In this document: one piece after another, positions 17,571 to 25,197 of the stretch
Layout of the letters: every line of letters begins with the position of its first letter
How positions within the stretch are numbered: position 1 is the stretch's first letter
DNA from: Streptomyces sp. CBMA291
GTDB taxonomy: Bacteria; Actinomycetota; Actinomycetes; Streptomycetales; Streptomycetaceae
NCBI RefSeq assembly: GCF_014596525.1
Contig: NZ_MSJP01000089.1
Location: forward strand, 1-64,000
Length of the DNA stretch: 64,000 nucleotides
Direction of reading: 5' to 3'
Translations under genes and position numbers: made by a program
Notes under the pieces: generated by a model
What the model was told of the DNA's origin: nothing
The model's input: the letters and a program-made list of their open reading frames with translations, nothing else
Database searches by the model: none

Positions 17571-18107
17571 TCAGAAGGTGTGGCCCACGTGGGCGAGTGC
17601 CTGCTTCAGGAGCATGGCGTGGCCCCCCGGCATCTCGCCCTGCACCGAGGGGGAGGCCGCCTCCTGAGGACTGAACCACACCAGGTCCAGAGCGTCCTGA
17701 CGAGGACGGCAGTCACCGGTCACCGGCACGATGTAGGCGAGGGAGACCGCGTGCTGACGCGGGTCGTGATACGGGGTGATGCCCGCCGTGGGGAAGTACT
17801 CGGCGACGGTGAAGGGCTGCATGGAGGCGGGGACCCGAGGGAGGGCCATCGGGCCGAGGTCCTTCTCCAGGTGGCGCAGGAGCGCGTCGCGGACCCGCTC
17901 GTGGTGCATGACGCGGCCGGAGACCAAGGTCCTGCTCATGGTCCCGTCCGCGCCGATCCGCAGGAGCACTCCGATGCTGGTGACTTCGCCGCTGTCGTCC
18001 ACGCGCACGGGCACGGCCTCGACGTACAGGATCGGCATCCGGGCTCTGGCGACGTCCAACTCGTCTACGGTCAGCCAGCCGGGTGTGGTCTCGGTCATAT
18101 CAGACAT
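17571..18107 (-). CDS. Nudix-fold protein (DUF4916) with altered Nudix box
   Basis: A 178-residue cytoplasmic protein of the actinomycete DUF4916/Nudix group. The Nudix-box region reads GRVMHHERVRDALLRHLEKD. The usual R-E dyad of GX5EX7REUXEEXGU is replaced by R-H, so hydrolase activity is doubtful. Other conserved blocks are ILYVEAVPVRVDDSGEVTSI and FPTAGITPYHDPRQHAVSLA. ATG 18107 is taken as start; a second in-frame ATG lies three codons on. The gene diverges from the VOC gene with about 110 bases between. Confidence 0.82.
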   Translation of the reverse strand: MSDMTETTPGWLTVDELDVARARMPILYVEAVPVRVDDSGEVTSIGVLLRIGADGTMSRTLVSGRVMHHERVRDALLRHLEKDLGPMALPRVPASMQPFTVAEYFPTAGITPYHDPRQHAVSLAYIVPVTGDCRPRQDALDLVWFSPQEAASPSVQGEMPGGHAMLLKQALAHVGHTF

Positions 18108-18216
18108 CGCCTCATCATACTTTCCGGGGTGAGAGTCGGCCTGGGTGACGCGTCGTCCGGTGGGAAAAGTGATCGACTTGACGATCGAGAAACTTCCCGG
18201 AGAGACGGATATCCCC

Positions 18217-18603
18217 ATGCGCGTGAAAGCTTTTGACCATCTGGTGCCCCATGTGACCCATGTCGAAAAGGCACTTGAGTTCTATATCGGAGCCCTGGGA
18301 CTCTCCCTCGAAAGGGCCGAGGAGTGGCGGGCCGGAGAGGTGCCTTTGCCTTCCGTGCGGATCGACGAGAACACGGTCATCGACCTGTTCCCGCGTGAGC
18401 GGGGGGAGTCCAACGTCGACCACATCTGTCTGGTCGTAGACCCTCTCGACTGGCAGGAAGTCGTCGACTCCGGCGTGTCCGGAAGCGTCGAGGACCCCGT
18501 CCCGCGCTGGGGTGCCCGGGGCTCGGCCCGGTCCGTCCATGCCCGGGATCCGGACGACGACGAGGTCGAACCGCGCTGGTACCCCCAGGACGCGAGGGTG
18601 TAG
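18217..18603 (+). CDS. VOC (glyoxalase/bleomycin resistance) superfamily protein
   Basis: A 128-residue protein with the paired beta-alpha-beta-beta-beta modules of the VOC superfamily: FDHLVPHVTHVEKALEFYIG at the start, VDHICLVVDPLDWQEVV in the middle and SVHARDPDDDEVEPRWY at the end. The usual DPDGN turn has become DPDDD. VOC proteins bind a divalent metal and act as isomerases, dioxygenases or drug-binding resistance proteins; the substrate is unknown. ATG 18217 is chosen because the conserved first strand begins three codons later; a longer in-frame form would add 24 residues lacking VOC character. Confidence 0.8.
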   Translation: MRVKAFDHLVPHVTHVEKALEFYIGALGLSLERAEEWRAGEVPLPSVRIDENTVIDLFPRERGESNVDHICLVVDPLDWQEVVDSGVSGSVEDPVPRWGARGSARSVHARDPDDDEVEPRWYPQDARV

Positions 18604-18628
18604 TTCCAGCCGTCCGCGTCATGAGTCC

Positions 18629-18661
18629 GGCCCGGGTGCGGGAGGCCCCCGCCCCCGGGCC
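18629..18661. terminator. Terminator hairpin between convergent genes
   Basis: The arms GGCCCGGG (18629-18636) and CCCGGGCC (18654-18661) enclose a second GCGGG/CCCGC stem. It lies between the VOC gene and the GAF-PAS gene, which converge. Confidence 0.6.
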
Positions 18662-18717
18662 TGGGAGCCGTGATGTGCGTGTGCCGCTTGGGACGCGGGT
18701 GCTTGCGGGGATCCGAT

Positions 18718-19707
18718 TCAGAAGGGAGACGGTCCTCCTCCGGCGCCCAGCCGCTCGAACCGCTGCTGCATGTTGGCTGAAAATGCACGAGGATCGGCCA
18801 CTGTGGCGGCGTTCATGGCGACGGTGAGGATGCCGCTGATCGGCGCTCCCGGAGAGGTCCGGACCGGAGTGCACAGGAAGTCGAACTCCTGGAAGCCGCC
18901 GTGGTCGGTGGTGGGCAGCGAAGCCCGATGGGTGATCGGCTGGCCGTCGCGGAAGGCCATGTCCATCGCCCCGAAGACCCCGGCCGCGTGCAGTCCGGGC
19001 AGCTCCGCGGCGCCCGGCTGATACTGGCGGGCCCTGCCGAACACCTCCGCCTGGCGCCCGTTGGCGTAGCGCATCACATGGGTCGGGCCCTCGGTGAGCA
19101 TGATCGGGAACGGTGCCCCGTCGAAGACCGCGAAGAGCTCCTGCTGCTGGGCGAGGAGGCTGTCCCGGAGCCTGAACTCGGAGACCAGGGTCTGCGCGAG
19201 GTCCTGCATCAGTTCCTTGGTCTGCGCGTCCCACGTGCGGGGAGACGTGTCGGCCACGCAGAGGGTGCCCAGGATCATGCCGTTGTTGTCGCGCAGCGGG
19301 GTGCCCAGGTAGGAACGCACACCCATGTCATTGACGAGAGGGTTGCCCGCGAAGCGCGGATAGTCGAGGACGTCGTCGAGCGCCAGCTGCGCTCCCTGCG
19401 CCACGACGTGGGGGCAGAAGCCGTAGTCGCCGGGGGCGTCCCGCGCCACGGTGTTGCTCAGGTCGAAGGTGATGCCGTCGCCCACGCCCGCACGCTCGTC
19501 GGACGAGGCGTCGGGGGCCCGGGGGACGTACATGCCCCGGAACATCTGGGTCTGGTCGTTGATGAAGTTGACCATGGCCAGGGGTGATCCGGTCACGGTC
19601 GCCGCCACCTTGGCCACTCGGTCGAAGGTGGCCTCGGCCTCGGCCGAGTTCAGGCCAAGGGCCTGCAATCGCCGGCGTCGGGCCTCGCCGCTTGTCTGGG
19701 GGTCCAT
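18718..19707 (-). CDS. GAF-PAS sensory protein
   Basis: A 329-residue soluble protein. The GAF domain (about 25-185) includes SPLAMVNFINDQTQMFRGMY, YGFCPHVVAQGAQLALDDVL and GVRSYLGTPLRDNNGMILGT. A short coiled segment links it to a PAS-like domain (about 195-315) with LFAVFDGAPFPIMLTEGPTH and FQEFDFLCTPVRTSPGAPIS. There is no kinase, cyclase or phosphatase output domain, so it is likely a ligand or redox sensor acting through a partner. The cysteine in YGFCPHVV is typical of this GAF subgroup. ATG 19707 is the natural start. It lies upstream of and divergent from the ketosynthase operon. Confidence 0.85.
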   Translation of the reverse strand: MDPQTSGEARRRRLQALGLNSAEAEATFDRVAKVAATVTGSPLAMVNFINDQTQMFRGMYVPRAPDASSDERAGVGDGITFDLSNTVARDAPGDYGFCPHVVAQGAQLALDDVLDYPRFAGNPLVNDMGVRSYLGTPLRDNNGMILGTLCVADTSPRTWDAQTKELMQDLAQTLVSEFRLRDSLLAQQQELFAVFDGAPFPIMLTEGPTHVMRYANGRQAEVFGRARQYQPGAAELPGLHAAGVFGAMDMAFRDGQPITHRASLPTTDHGGFQEFDFLCTPVRTSPGAPISGILTVAMNAATVADPRAFSANMQQRFERLGAGGGPSPF

Positions 19708-20218
19708 GAGATCACATGAAAGCAGATTCGCCGCCCCTGGTGGGCCGTCACCTTTGCGCCCCCTCGCCGTGGTTGACGGCCCGGGGGCTCGGACCTCCGG
19801 GACCGTGGGGGACAGGCCCGCCCTACCTCGCCTGAGTGACGATAAAGTGGCAAATTTTATCGTAAAAAAACATATGTTTCAACCACCCCCGACTAGTTCA
19901 CGCCAACTGGTTGACGAGGGGCGAGGGAAAGTGGCAAGGCATATGACAATCGTGCGGGGGTTGATCTAGAAGGCGGGGATGATCGGGGTGGGGTGGGGAA
20001 GAGATGTCGGGCATTGCCACGACGGGATCGGGACACATGTCCGGCCACGTTCCACCCGGCGCACGTGAACGTCGCCGCGGTGAAGCTCGGTCGGTCCCTG
20101 AACAGGCCCTTTCCCGAGCAGCGCGGGTCCAGGCCCGCCGTGCCACCCGGCCGCGACCCAGTGGTGGGTGCTGCTCGAAATCGTACGTGCTGAGGCGCGG
20201 CATTGAGGGAGTTTTCGA
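19708..20218. other. 510-base AT-rich control region before the ketosynthase operon
   Basis: There is no convincing gene. Bases about 19836-19990 are strikingly AT-rich for this chromosome and hold two palindromes (see 19839-19879). The region must contain the promoter of the rightward biosynthetic operon and of the leftward GAF-PAS gene. The part from 20000 to 20218 is GC-rich and looks like a long 5' leader. Confidence 0.6.
19839..19879. promoter_or_regulatory. Two adjacent palindromes, operator-like
   Basis: ACGATAAA (19839-19846) and TTTATCGT (19856-19863) form a perfect 8-base inverted repeat with a 9-base spacer. Five bases on is the 12-base palindrome AAACATATGTTT (19868-19879). No T-run follows the hairpin in the direction of either neighbour, so a regulator-binding site is more likely than a terminator. 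Confidence 0.45.
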
Positions 20219-22183
20219 ATGAACCAGACGAACGTTGACGCGCGCTCGGTGGCCGTGGTGGGAATGGCCTGCCGTTTCCCGGGAGCCGGGGACGTGGACG
20301 CATTCTGGAAATTGCTCTGCGACCAGGCGGACGCCACCGGGGATTCCCCGCCGGAACGCTACGACGCCGACTCCCTGTACTCCCCGAAGGCCGAACCCGG
20401 CACCCTGGGCAGCCGCCGCGCCGGATACGTCGAGGGAATGGCGGACTTCGACGCCGATTTCTTCGGCATGTCCAGCAGTGAGGCCGCCGAACTCGACCCC
20501 CAGCAGCGACTGCTGCTCATGGCCTCGTGGGAAGCCCTGGAAGAGGCCGGGCTGCGTCCCGACCGGCTCGCGGGCACCCGGACCGGCGTCTTCGTCGGGG
20601 CGACCCGGGCGGACTTCGTCGAGCGCGCCTTCCGCAACGGCCCCCACGCCATGACCGCCGCGCAGTACCTCAACTTCCGCTCGGTCATCCCCGCCCAGGT
20701 CTCGTACGCCTTCGACTTCCGGGGCCCGAGCATGCTCATAGACACGGCCTGCGCGTCCTCGCTGCACGCCGTGCACAGCGCGGTGCAGAGCCTGCGCGCG
20801 GGCGAGAGTTCCCTGGCACTCGCGGCGGGCGTGAACCTGGTGCTGCGCCCCGACGAGGGCATCATGATGACGCACGCCGGGACCATGTCGGCGGACGGAC
20901 GCAGCCGGTTCGGCGACGCGCGGGCCGACGGCCACGCCCCCAGCGACGGCGTCGGCGTCGTCGTCCTCAAGCGCCTGGCCGAAGCCGTCGCCGACGGCGA
21001 CCGCGTCCTCGCCGTCGTCGCGGGCAGCGCCGTCGGAACGGACGGCCGCACGACGGACCAGCTCCTGAACCCCTCCCTCACCGGCCAGCTCGACGTGCTC
21101 CGCTGGGCCTACGAGGACGCCGGCGTCGACCCCGCCGAAGTCGACTACGTGGAAGCCCACGGCACCGGAAGCCCACTGCTCGACCCGCTGGAACTGCGCG
21201 CGCTCGGCGAGATCCTGGGCGAGGGCCGACCGGCCGACCGGCCCCTCCTGGTCGGCTCGGTCAAGTCCAACATCGGGCACGCGGAGGCCGCTGGCGGCAT
21301 GGCCGGACTGATCAAGACGGTCCTGTGCCTGCGCAACGGCCAGGTCCCCGCGAGCCTCCACGTCGAGGAACCGACCCCCCTGGTGGACTGGGACCGGCTG
21401 CCGGTACGGATCCCCGGCACGCTCCAGGACATCCGCTCCGAGCACCGGCCGGCCGTCGCCGGAGTCTCCGGACAGGGCGTGTCCGCGCTCAACGCGCACG
21501 TGGTGCTGCGCCAGGCGGCGCCCGCGGAGCCCCGGCCCGCCCGCGCAACCTCGCCGGACGCCCCCTACGTCCTGACCCTGTCCGCGCGCAGCCCCCAGGC
21601 CCTGCTCGACCTCGCCGCCGCCTACACCGCCTACCTCGGCGAGGACGGCGCGGGCGCCGCGTACGACCTCTGGGACATCTGCCACAGCGCGACCACCCGC
21701 CGCACCCACCACCTCCACCGCATGGTCGTCACCGGAACCGGCCGGGCGGAACTCGCCCGCGCCCTCGCGGGCGCCCCCGCTCCGGAAGGTGCCGGTACGG
21801 AGGTGCCCGCGCCGCTCGCCGAGGCCGTCCGGCGCTACCGCGCGGGGGAGGACGTGGACTGGGAGGCGCTGCTCGGCGCGGAGGGGACGATGGTGTCGCT
21901 GCCCCGCTACCCCTGGCAGACGCGCAGGTACTGGCCCGGAGAAGAGCGGGGGAGCGGCGCGGAGAGCGCGGCGGACTGGCTGCTGCGCGAGCACGCCCGC
22001 ACCACCTTCGACGACGAGTCCAGGCTCTCCGACATAGGGATCGACTCGCTGGCCAGGCTCCAGCTCGTCGTGGAACTGAGCCAGCAGACCGGACGGCAGA
22101 TCGACCCCGAGGAGGTCGGCCGGCTCGGCACCGTACGCGAACTGAGGGTCTGGACCGGCGCCCTGGAGGCGGGTGCGCGATGA
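20219..22183 (+). CDS. AT-less type I polyketide synthase: ketosynthase-ACP
   Basis: A 654-residue protein. The ketosynthase (about 8-440) carries the active cysteine in DTACASSLHAVH (C178) and both histidines, in EAHGTGS (H314) and NIGHAEAAGG (H354). What follows (about 460-585) is only the flanking and linker material that usually surrounds an acyltransferase, including the post-AT signature LPRYPWQTRRYW; there is no AT catalytic domain. An acyl carrier domain closes the protein, with GIDSLARLQL (S610 as phosphopantetheine site). The extender must be supplied in trans, or the protein condenses substrates loaded by the adenylation enzyme whose ATG overlaps its stop (ATGA). No thioesterase or reductive domain is present. 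Confidence 0.88.
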   Translation: MNQTNVDARSVAVVGMACRFPGAGDVDAFWKLLCDQADATGDSPPERYDADSLYSPKAEPGTLGSRRAGYVEGMADFDADFFGMSSSEAAELDPQQRLLLMASWEALEEAGLRPDRLAGTRTGVFVGATRADFVERAFRNGPHAMTAAQYLNFRSVIPAQVSYAFDFRGPSMLIDTACASSLHAVHSAVQSLRAGESSLALAAGVNLVLRPDEGIMMTHAGTMSADGRSRFGDARADGHAPSDGVGVVVLKRLAEAVADGDRVLAVVAGSAVGTDGRTTDQLLNPSLTGQLDVLRWAYEDAGVDPAEVDYVEAHGTGSPLLDPLELRALGEILGEGRPADRPLLVGSVKSNIGHAEAAGGMAGLIKTVLCLRNGQVPASLHVEEPTPLVDWDRLPVRIPGTLQDIRSEHRPAVAGVSGQGVSALNAHVVLRQAAPAEPRPARATSPDAPYVLTLSARSPQALLDLAAAYTAYLGEDGAGAAYDLWDICHSATTRRTHHLHRMVVTGTGRAELARALAGAPAPEGAGTEVPAPLAEAVRRYRAGEDVDWEALLGAEGTMVSLPRYPWQTRRYWPGEERGSGAESAADWLLREHARTTFDDESRLSDIGIDSLARLQLVVELSQQTGRQIDPEEVGRLGTVRELRVWTGALEAGAR

Positions 22184-23697
22184 GCGAACCGCGCGATGTG
22201 TACGGCTGGTTCGCCCGCTCCGCCGCCCGCTACGGCGACGAGCGGACCGCCCTCGAAATCGGCGGGGAGACCCTGACCTACCGGGAACTCGACGCCCTGG
22301 CCGGACGGATCGCGGGCCGGATCCTGGAGCGCACCGGCCCCAAGCCCGGTCGCGTCGGTCTCTTCGCGGGACGCTCGGCCGCCGCCTACGCCGGCTATCT
22401 GGCCGTCCTGCGGACCGGCGCCACCGTGGTCCCCCTCAACCCCGAACACCCCGCCGCCCGCACCGCGGCCATCGTCGAAGCCGCCGGTCTCGACCTCCTG
22501 GTGACCGACGTCCCCGGCGCCCCCGTCCCGCCGGGCGTCCCGGAACTCGCGCTCGACGCCGCACTCCGCGACGGGAACGGAGCGGACGCACCCCCGGAGG
22601 CCCGGGAGGCCGCCCCGGACGACATCGCCTACATCGTCTTCACCTCCGGATCCACCGGCAGCCCCAAGGGCGTCCCGGTCCTGCACCGGAACCTGGGCGC
22701 GTACCTGACCACGATGGCCGGCCGGTACGGGATCGACGCGGACAGCCGTATGTCCTCCGCCTTCGACCTGACGTTCGACGGTTCCGTGCACGACCTCTTC
22801 GTCGCCTGGGCCGAAGGCGCGACCCTGGTCGTCCCCAGCGGCGCGCAGCTCCTCTCCCCGGTGGCCACCGTCAACAACCTGCGCCTCACCCACTGGTTCT
22901 CGGTGCCCTCGCTCATCTCCTTCGCGCAGCGGCTCGGCACCCTCAAGCCGGGGAGCATGCCCACCCTGCGGTGGAGCGTCTTCGGCGGCGAGGCCCTTCC
23001 GCTCGCCGCCGCCCGCGCCTGGAAGACCGCCGCGCCGCACAGCGCGATCGAGGTCCTCTACGGGCCGACCGAGCTGACCATCTCCTGCACGGGACACCGC
23101 CTCCCCGACGCCCCCGAAGCGTGGCCCGCCACACCGAACGGCATCGTGCCCATCGGCGCGTGCCACCCGGGCGCGGAACACCTGATCCTCGACGAGGACG
23201 GACACCCCTGCGACCAGGGCGAACTCCTGGTGCGAGGCCCCCAGCGCTTCCCCGGCTACCTCGACCCGGCGCACGACGCGGGCCGCTTCCACCCGCCCCT
23301 TGAGGACGGCGGAGCGGGCGTGACCGAGGAGCACTGGTACCGCACCGGGGACCGCGTCGCCCGGCAGGACGGCGTCCTGCTGCACCTTGGCCGCACCGAC
23401 CACCAGGTCAAGGTGCGCGGCCACCGCATCGAACTCGGCGAGGTGACCGCCGTCCTGCGGGACCTCGCGGGAGTGCGCGAGGCCTATGTGCTCGCGGTGC
23501 CCGACGCCCACGGCTCGCCCGAACTCCACGCGGTGGTCAGCGGCAGCGACTGCGACCCCCGGCGACTCTCCGCACAGCTCACCGACCGCCTTCCCCTTTA
23601 TATGAGGCCCCGACGGATATCAGTCCTCGACAGTTTGCCGTTGAACGCCAACGGAAAGATCGACCATGGAGCACTGCTGGCGGAACTGTCCCCCTGA
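22180..23697 (+). CDS. Stand-alone amino-acid adenylation enzyme
   Basis: A 505-residue AMP-forming ligase of the NRPS adenylation type. Core motifs are A3 (FTSGSTGSPKG, about residue 153), A4 (SSAFDLTFDGSVHDLF), A5 (LYGPTELTISC), A7/A8 (WYRTGDRVARQDG, GRTDHQVKVRGHRIELGEV) and A10 (LPLNANGKIDH with the catalytic lysine). The aspartate of FDLTFD suits recognition of an amino group. There is no carrier or condensation domain, so it should load an amino acid onto a carrier in trans, most simply the ACP of the preceding gene to which it is coupled by ATGA overlap. The substrate is not predicted. Confidence 0.88.
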   Translation: MSEPRDVYGWFARSAARYGDERTALEIGGETLTYRELDALAGRIAGRILERTGPKPGRVGLFAGRSAAAYAGYLAVLRTGATVVPLNPEHPAARTAAIVEAAGLDLLVTDVPGAPVPPGVPELALDAALRDGNGADAPPEAREAAPDDIAYIVFTSGSTGSPKGVPVLHRNLGAYLTTMAGRYGIDADSRMSSAFDLTFDGSVHDLFVAWAEGATLVVPSGAQLLSPVATVNNLRLTHWFSVPSLISFAQRLGTLKPGSMPTLRWSVFGGEALPLAAARAWKTAAPHSAIEVLYGPTELTISCTGHRLPDAPEAWPATPNGIVPIGACHPGAEHLILDEDGHPCDQGELLVRGPQRFPGYLDPAHDAGRFHPPLEDGGAGVTEEHWYRTGDRVARQDGVLLHLGRTDHQVKVRGHRIELGEVTAVLRDLAGVREAYVLAVPDAHGSPELHAVVSGSDCDPRRLSAQLTDRLPLYMRPRRISVLDSLPLNANGKIDHGALLAELSP

Positions 23698-23789
23698 CCC
23701 GAACGAAACCGCGCGAACCCGACCGTACCGGGACGGATTCCGCACAGATGTGGCTCACCCATCACCGCACTCCTGACGAGGCAACACCC

Positions 23790-24974
23790 ATGTTCGATGC
23801 CATCGTGGTCGGCGCCCGTGTCGCCGGCTCCGCCACAGCCCTGATGCTGGCCCGGACGGGTCACCGGGTCCTGGTCCTCGACCGCGCGACCTTCCCCTCC
23901 GACACCCTCTCCACCCACCTCATCCACCAGCCGGGGGTCGCCGCCCTCGCCCGCTGGGGCCTCCTGGACGAGCTGCGCCGCACCGGCTGCCCGCCCCTCG
24001 ACCACGTGGTCTACGAGGTCGCCGGCATCCGCGTCGAGGGATGCGGCCGAGGAGTCGAGGGCCAGCGGGCCGCCTACGCGCCCCGCCGCCACGTCCTCGA
24101 CCACCTGATGCTCGAAGCCGCCGCGAGGGCCGGAGCCGAGATACGCCAGGGCTGCCGCGTGACGGCGCTGACGTACGACGACACCGGACGCGTCAACGGC
24201 GTGGAAGGCACCCACGCCGGAAAAGCCTTCCGGGCCGCCTCCCGCCTGGTCATCGGCGCGGACGGCATGCGCTCGACCGTCGCCGAACTCGTCCGTGCCC
24301 CCTTCACCGCCCAGCACCCCCGCCTGACCTGCGCCTACTACTCGTACTGGCAGGACCTGCCCGCGAGCCTCGAACTGCACGAGGCCCCCGCCCGCTGGGT
24401 CGCCGCCGTCGCCACCCACGACGCCACCCTGGTGCTCACCTACTTCCCCCAATCCCGGTTCGACGAGGTCAGGGCCGACGCGGAACGCCACCACCTCCGA
24501 CAGGTAAGGGAGACCGCCCCCGAGCTGTACGAGAGACTCCAAAGCGCTACGCGCGTCGAGCGACTGCGCGGCACGGGCGACCAGCAGAACTACTTCCGGC
24601 AGGCCTCGGGACCGGGCTGGGCGCTCGTCGGCGACGCGGGCCACCACAAGGACTCCATCACCGCGCGCGGCATCAGCGACGCCTACCTCCAGGCGGAACT
24701 GCTCGTCCGGCACGTCCAGGGACGGCTCGACGCGGACCCCGCCCTCCTCGACCAGGCCCTCACCGGCTACGGGGAGGAACGGGACGCCGCCCTGCTGCCC
24801 GGCTACGAGGCGACCCTCGCCGTCGGCCGCCTCGACGAACAGCACCCCCAGCGCCTGGCCCTGCTCCGGGCGATCCGCAAGGACCCCGAGCTCACCTCGA
24901 TCTATTTCGACATGGTCGCAGGCGCCGCGACCATCGGAGATCTCTACACCCCGAAACTTCTCGCTCTCCTATGA
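23790..24974 (+). CDS. FAD-dependent oxidoreductase (PHBH/geranylgeranyl-reductase fold)
   Basis: A 394-residue flavoprotein. It has an N-terminal dinucleotide-binding motif (VVGARVAGSATALMLARTGH), the second FAD motif (GADGMRSTVAEL) and the third (WALVGDAGHHKDSITARGIS), placing it in the group of class A flavin monooxygenases and geranylgeranyl reductase-like enzymes. The first motif reads GARVAG rather than GxGxxG, as is common in this branch. It follows the adenylation gene by 92 bases and is the last gene of the operon, so it probably oxidises or hydroxylates the carrier-bound or released product. The start ATG 23790 has GAGG upstream. Confidence 0.87.
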   Translation: MFDAIVVGARVAGSATALMLARTGHRVLVLDRATFPSDTLSTHLIHQPGVAALARWGLLDELRRTGCPPLDHVVYEVAGIRVEGCGRGVEGQRAAYAPRRHVLDHLMLEAAARAGAEIRQGCRVTALTYDDTGRVNGVEGTHAGKAFRAASRLVIGADGMRSTVAELVRAPFTAQHPRLTCAYYSYWQDLPASLELHEAPARWVAAVATHDATLVLTYFPQSRFDEVRADAERHHLRQVRETAPELYERLQSATRVERLRGTGDQQNYFRQASGPGWALVGDAGHHKDSITARGISDAYLQAELLVRHVQGRLDADPALLDQALTGYGEERDAALLPGYEATLAVGRLDEQHPQRLALLRAIRKDPELTSIYFDMVAGAATIGDLYTPKLLALL

Positions 24975-25197
24975 CCGAATTCGACGCAAACGGTCATCAA
25001 CTCACGTACCACCCGAACCTGTTGACGGGCCCGCGAGGCGCTCTTCAGGGCCGCCCCCCCAGGCGGACTCCTGATACGGTGCGGCTTGATCACCGGCGTG
25101 GCGACACCCCCCACCGACAAACGCCACGTCACAGGCCGGTCCGGGCCTCTGAGCATCAACTTCACCGTCGTCAGCTCGCCACGAGGATTCCATTCAG

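Noticed and set aside
19839..19863. Intrinsic terminator at the AT-rich inverted repeat
   Set aside because: No gene ends just before it on either strand and no T-run follows in a useful direction; an operator is likelier.
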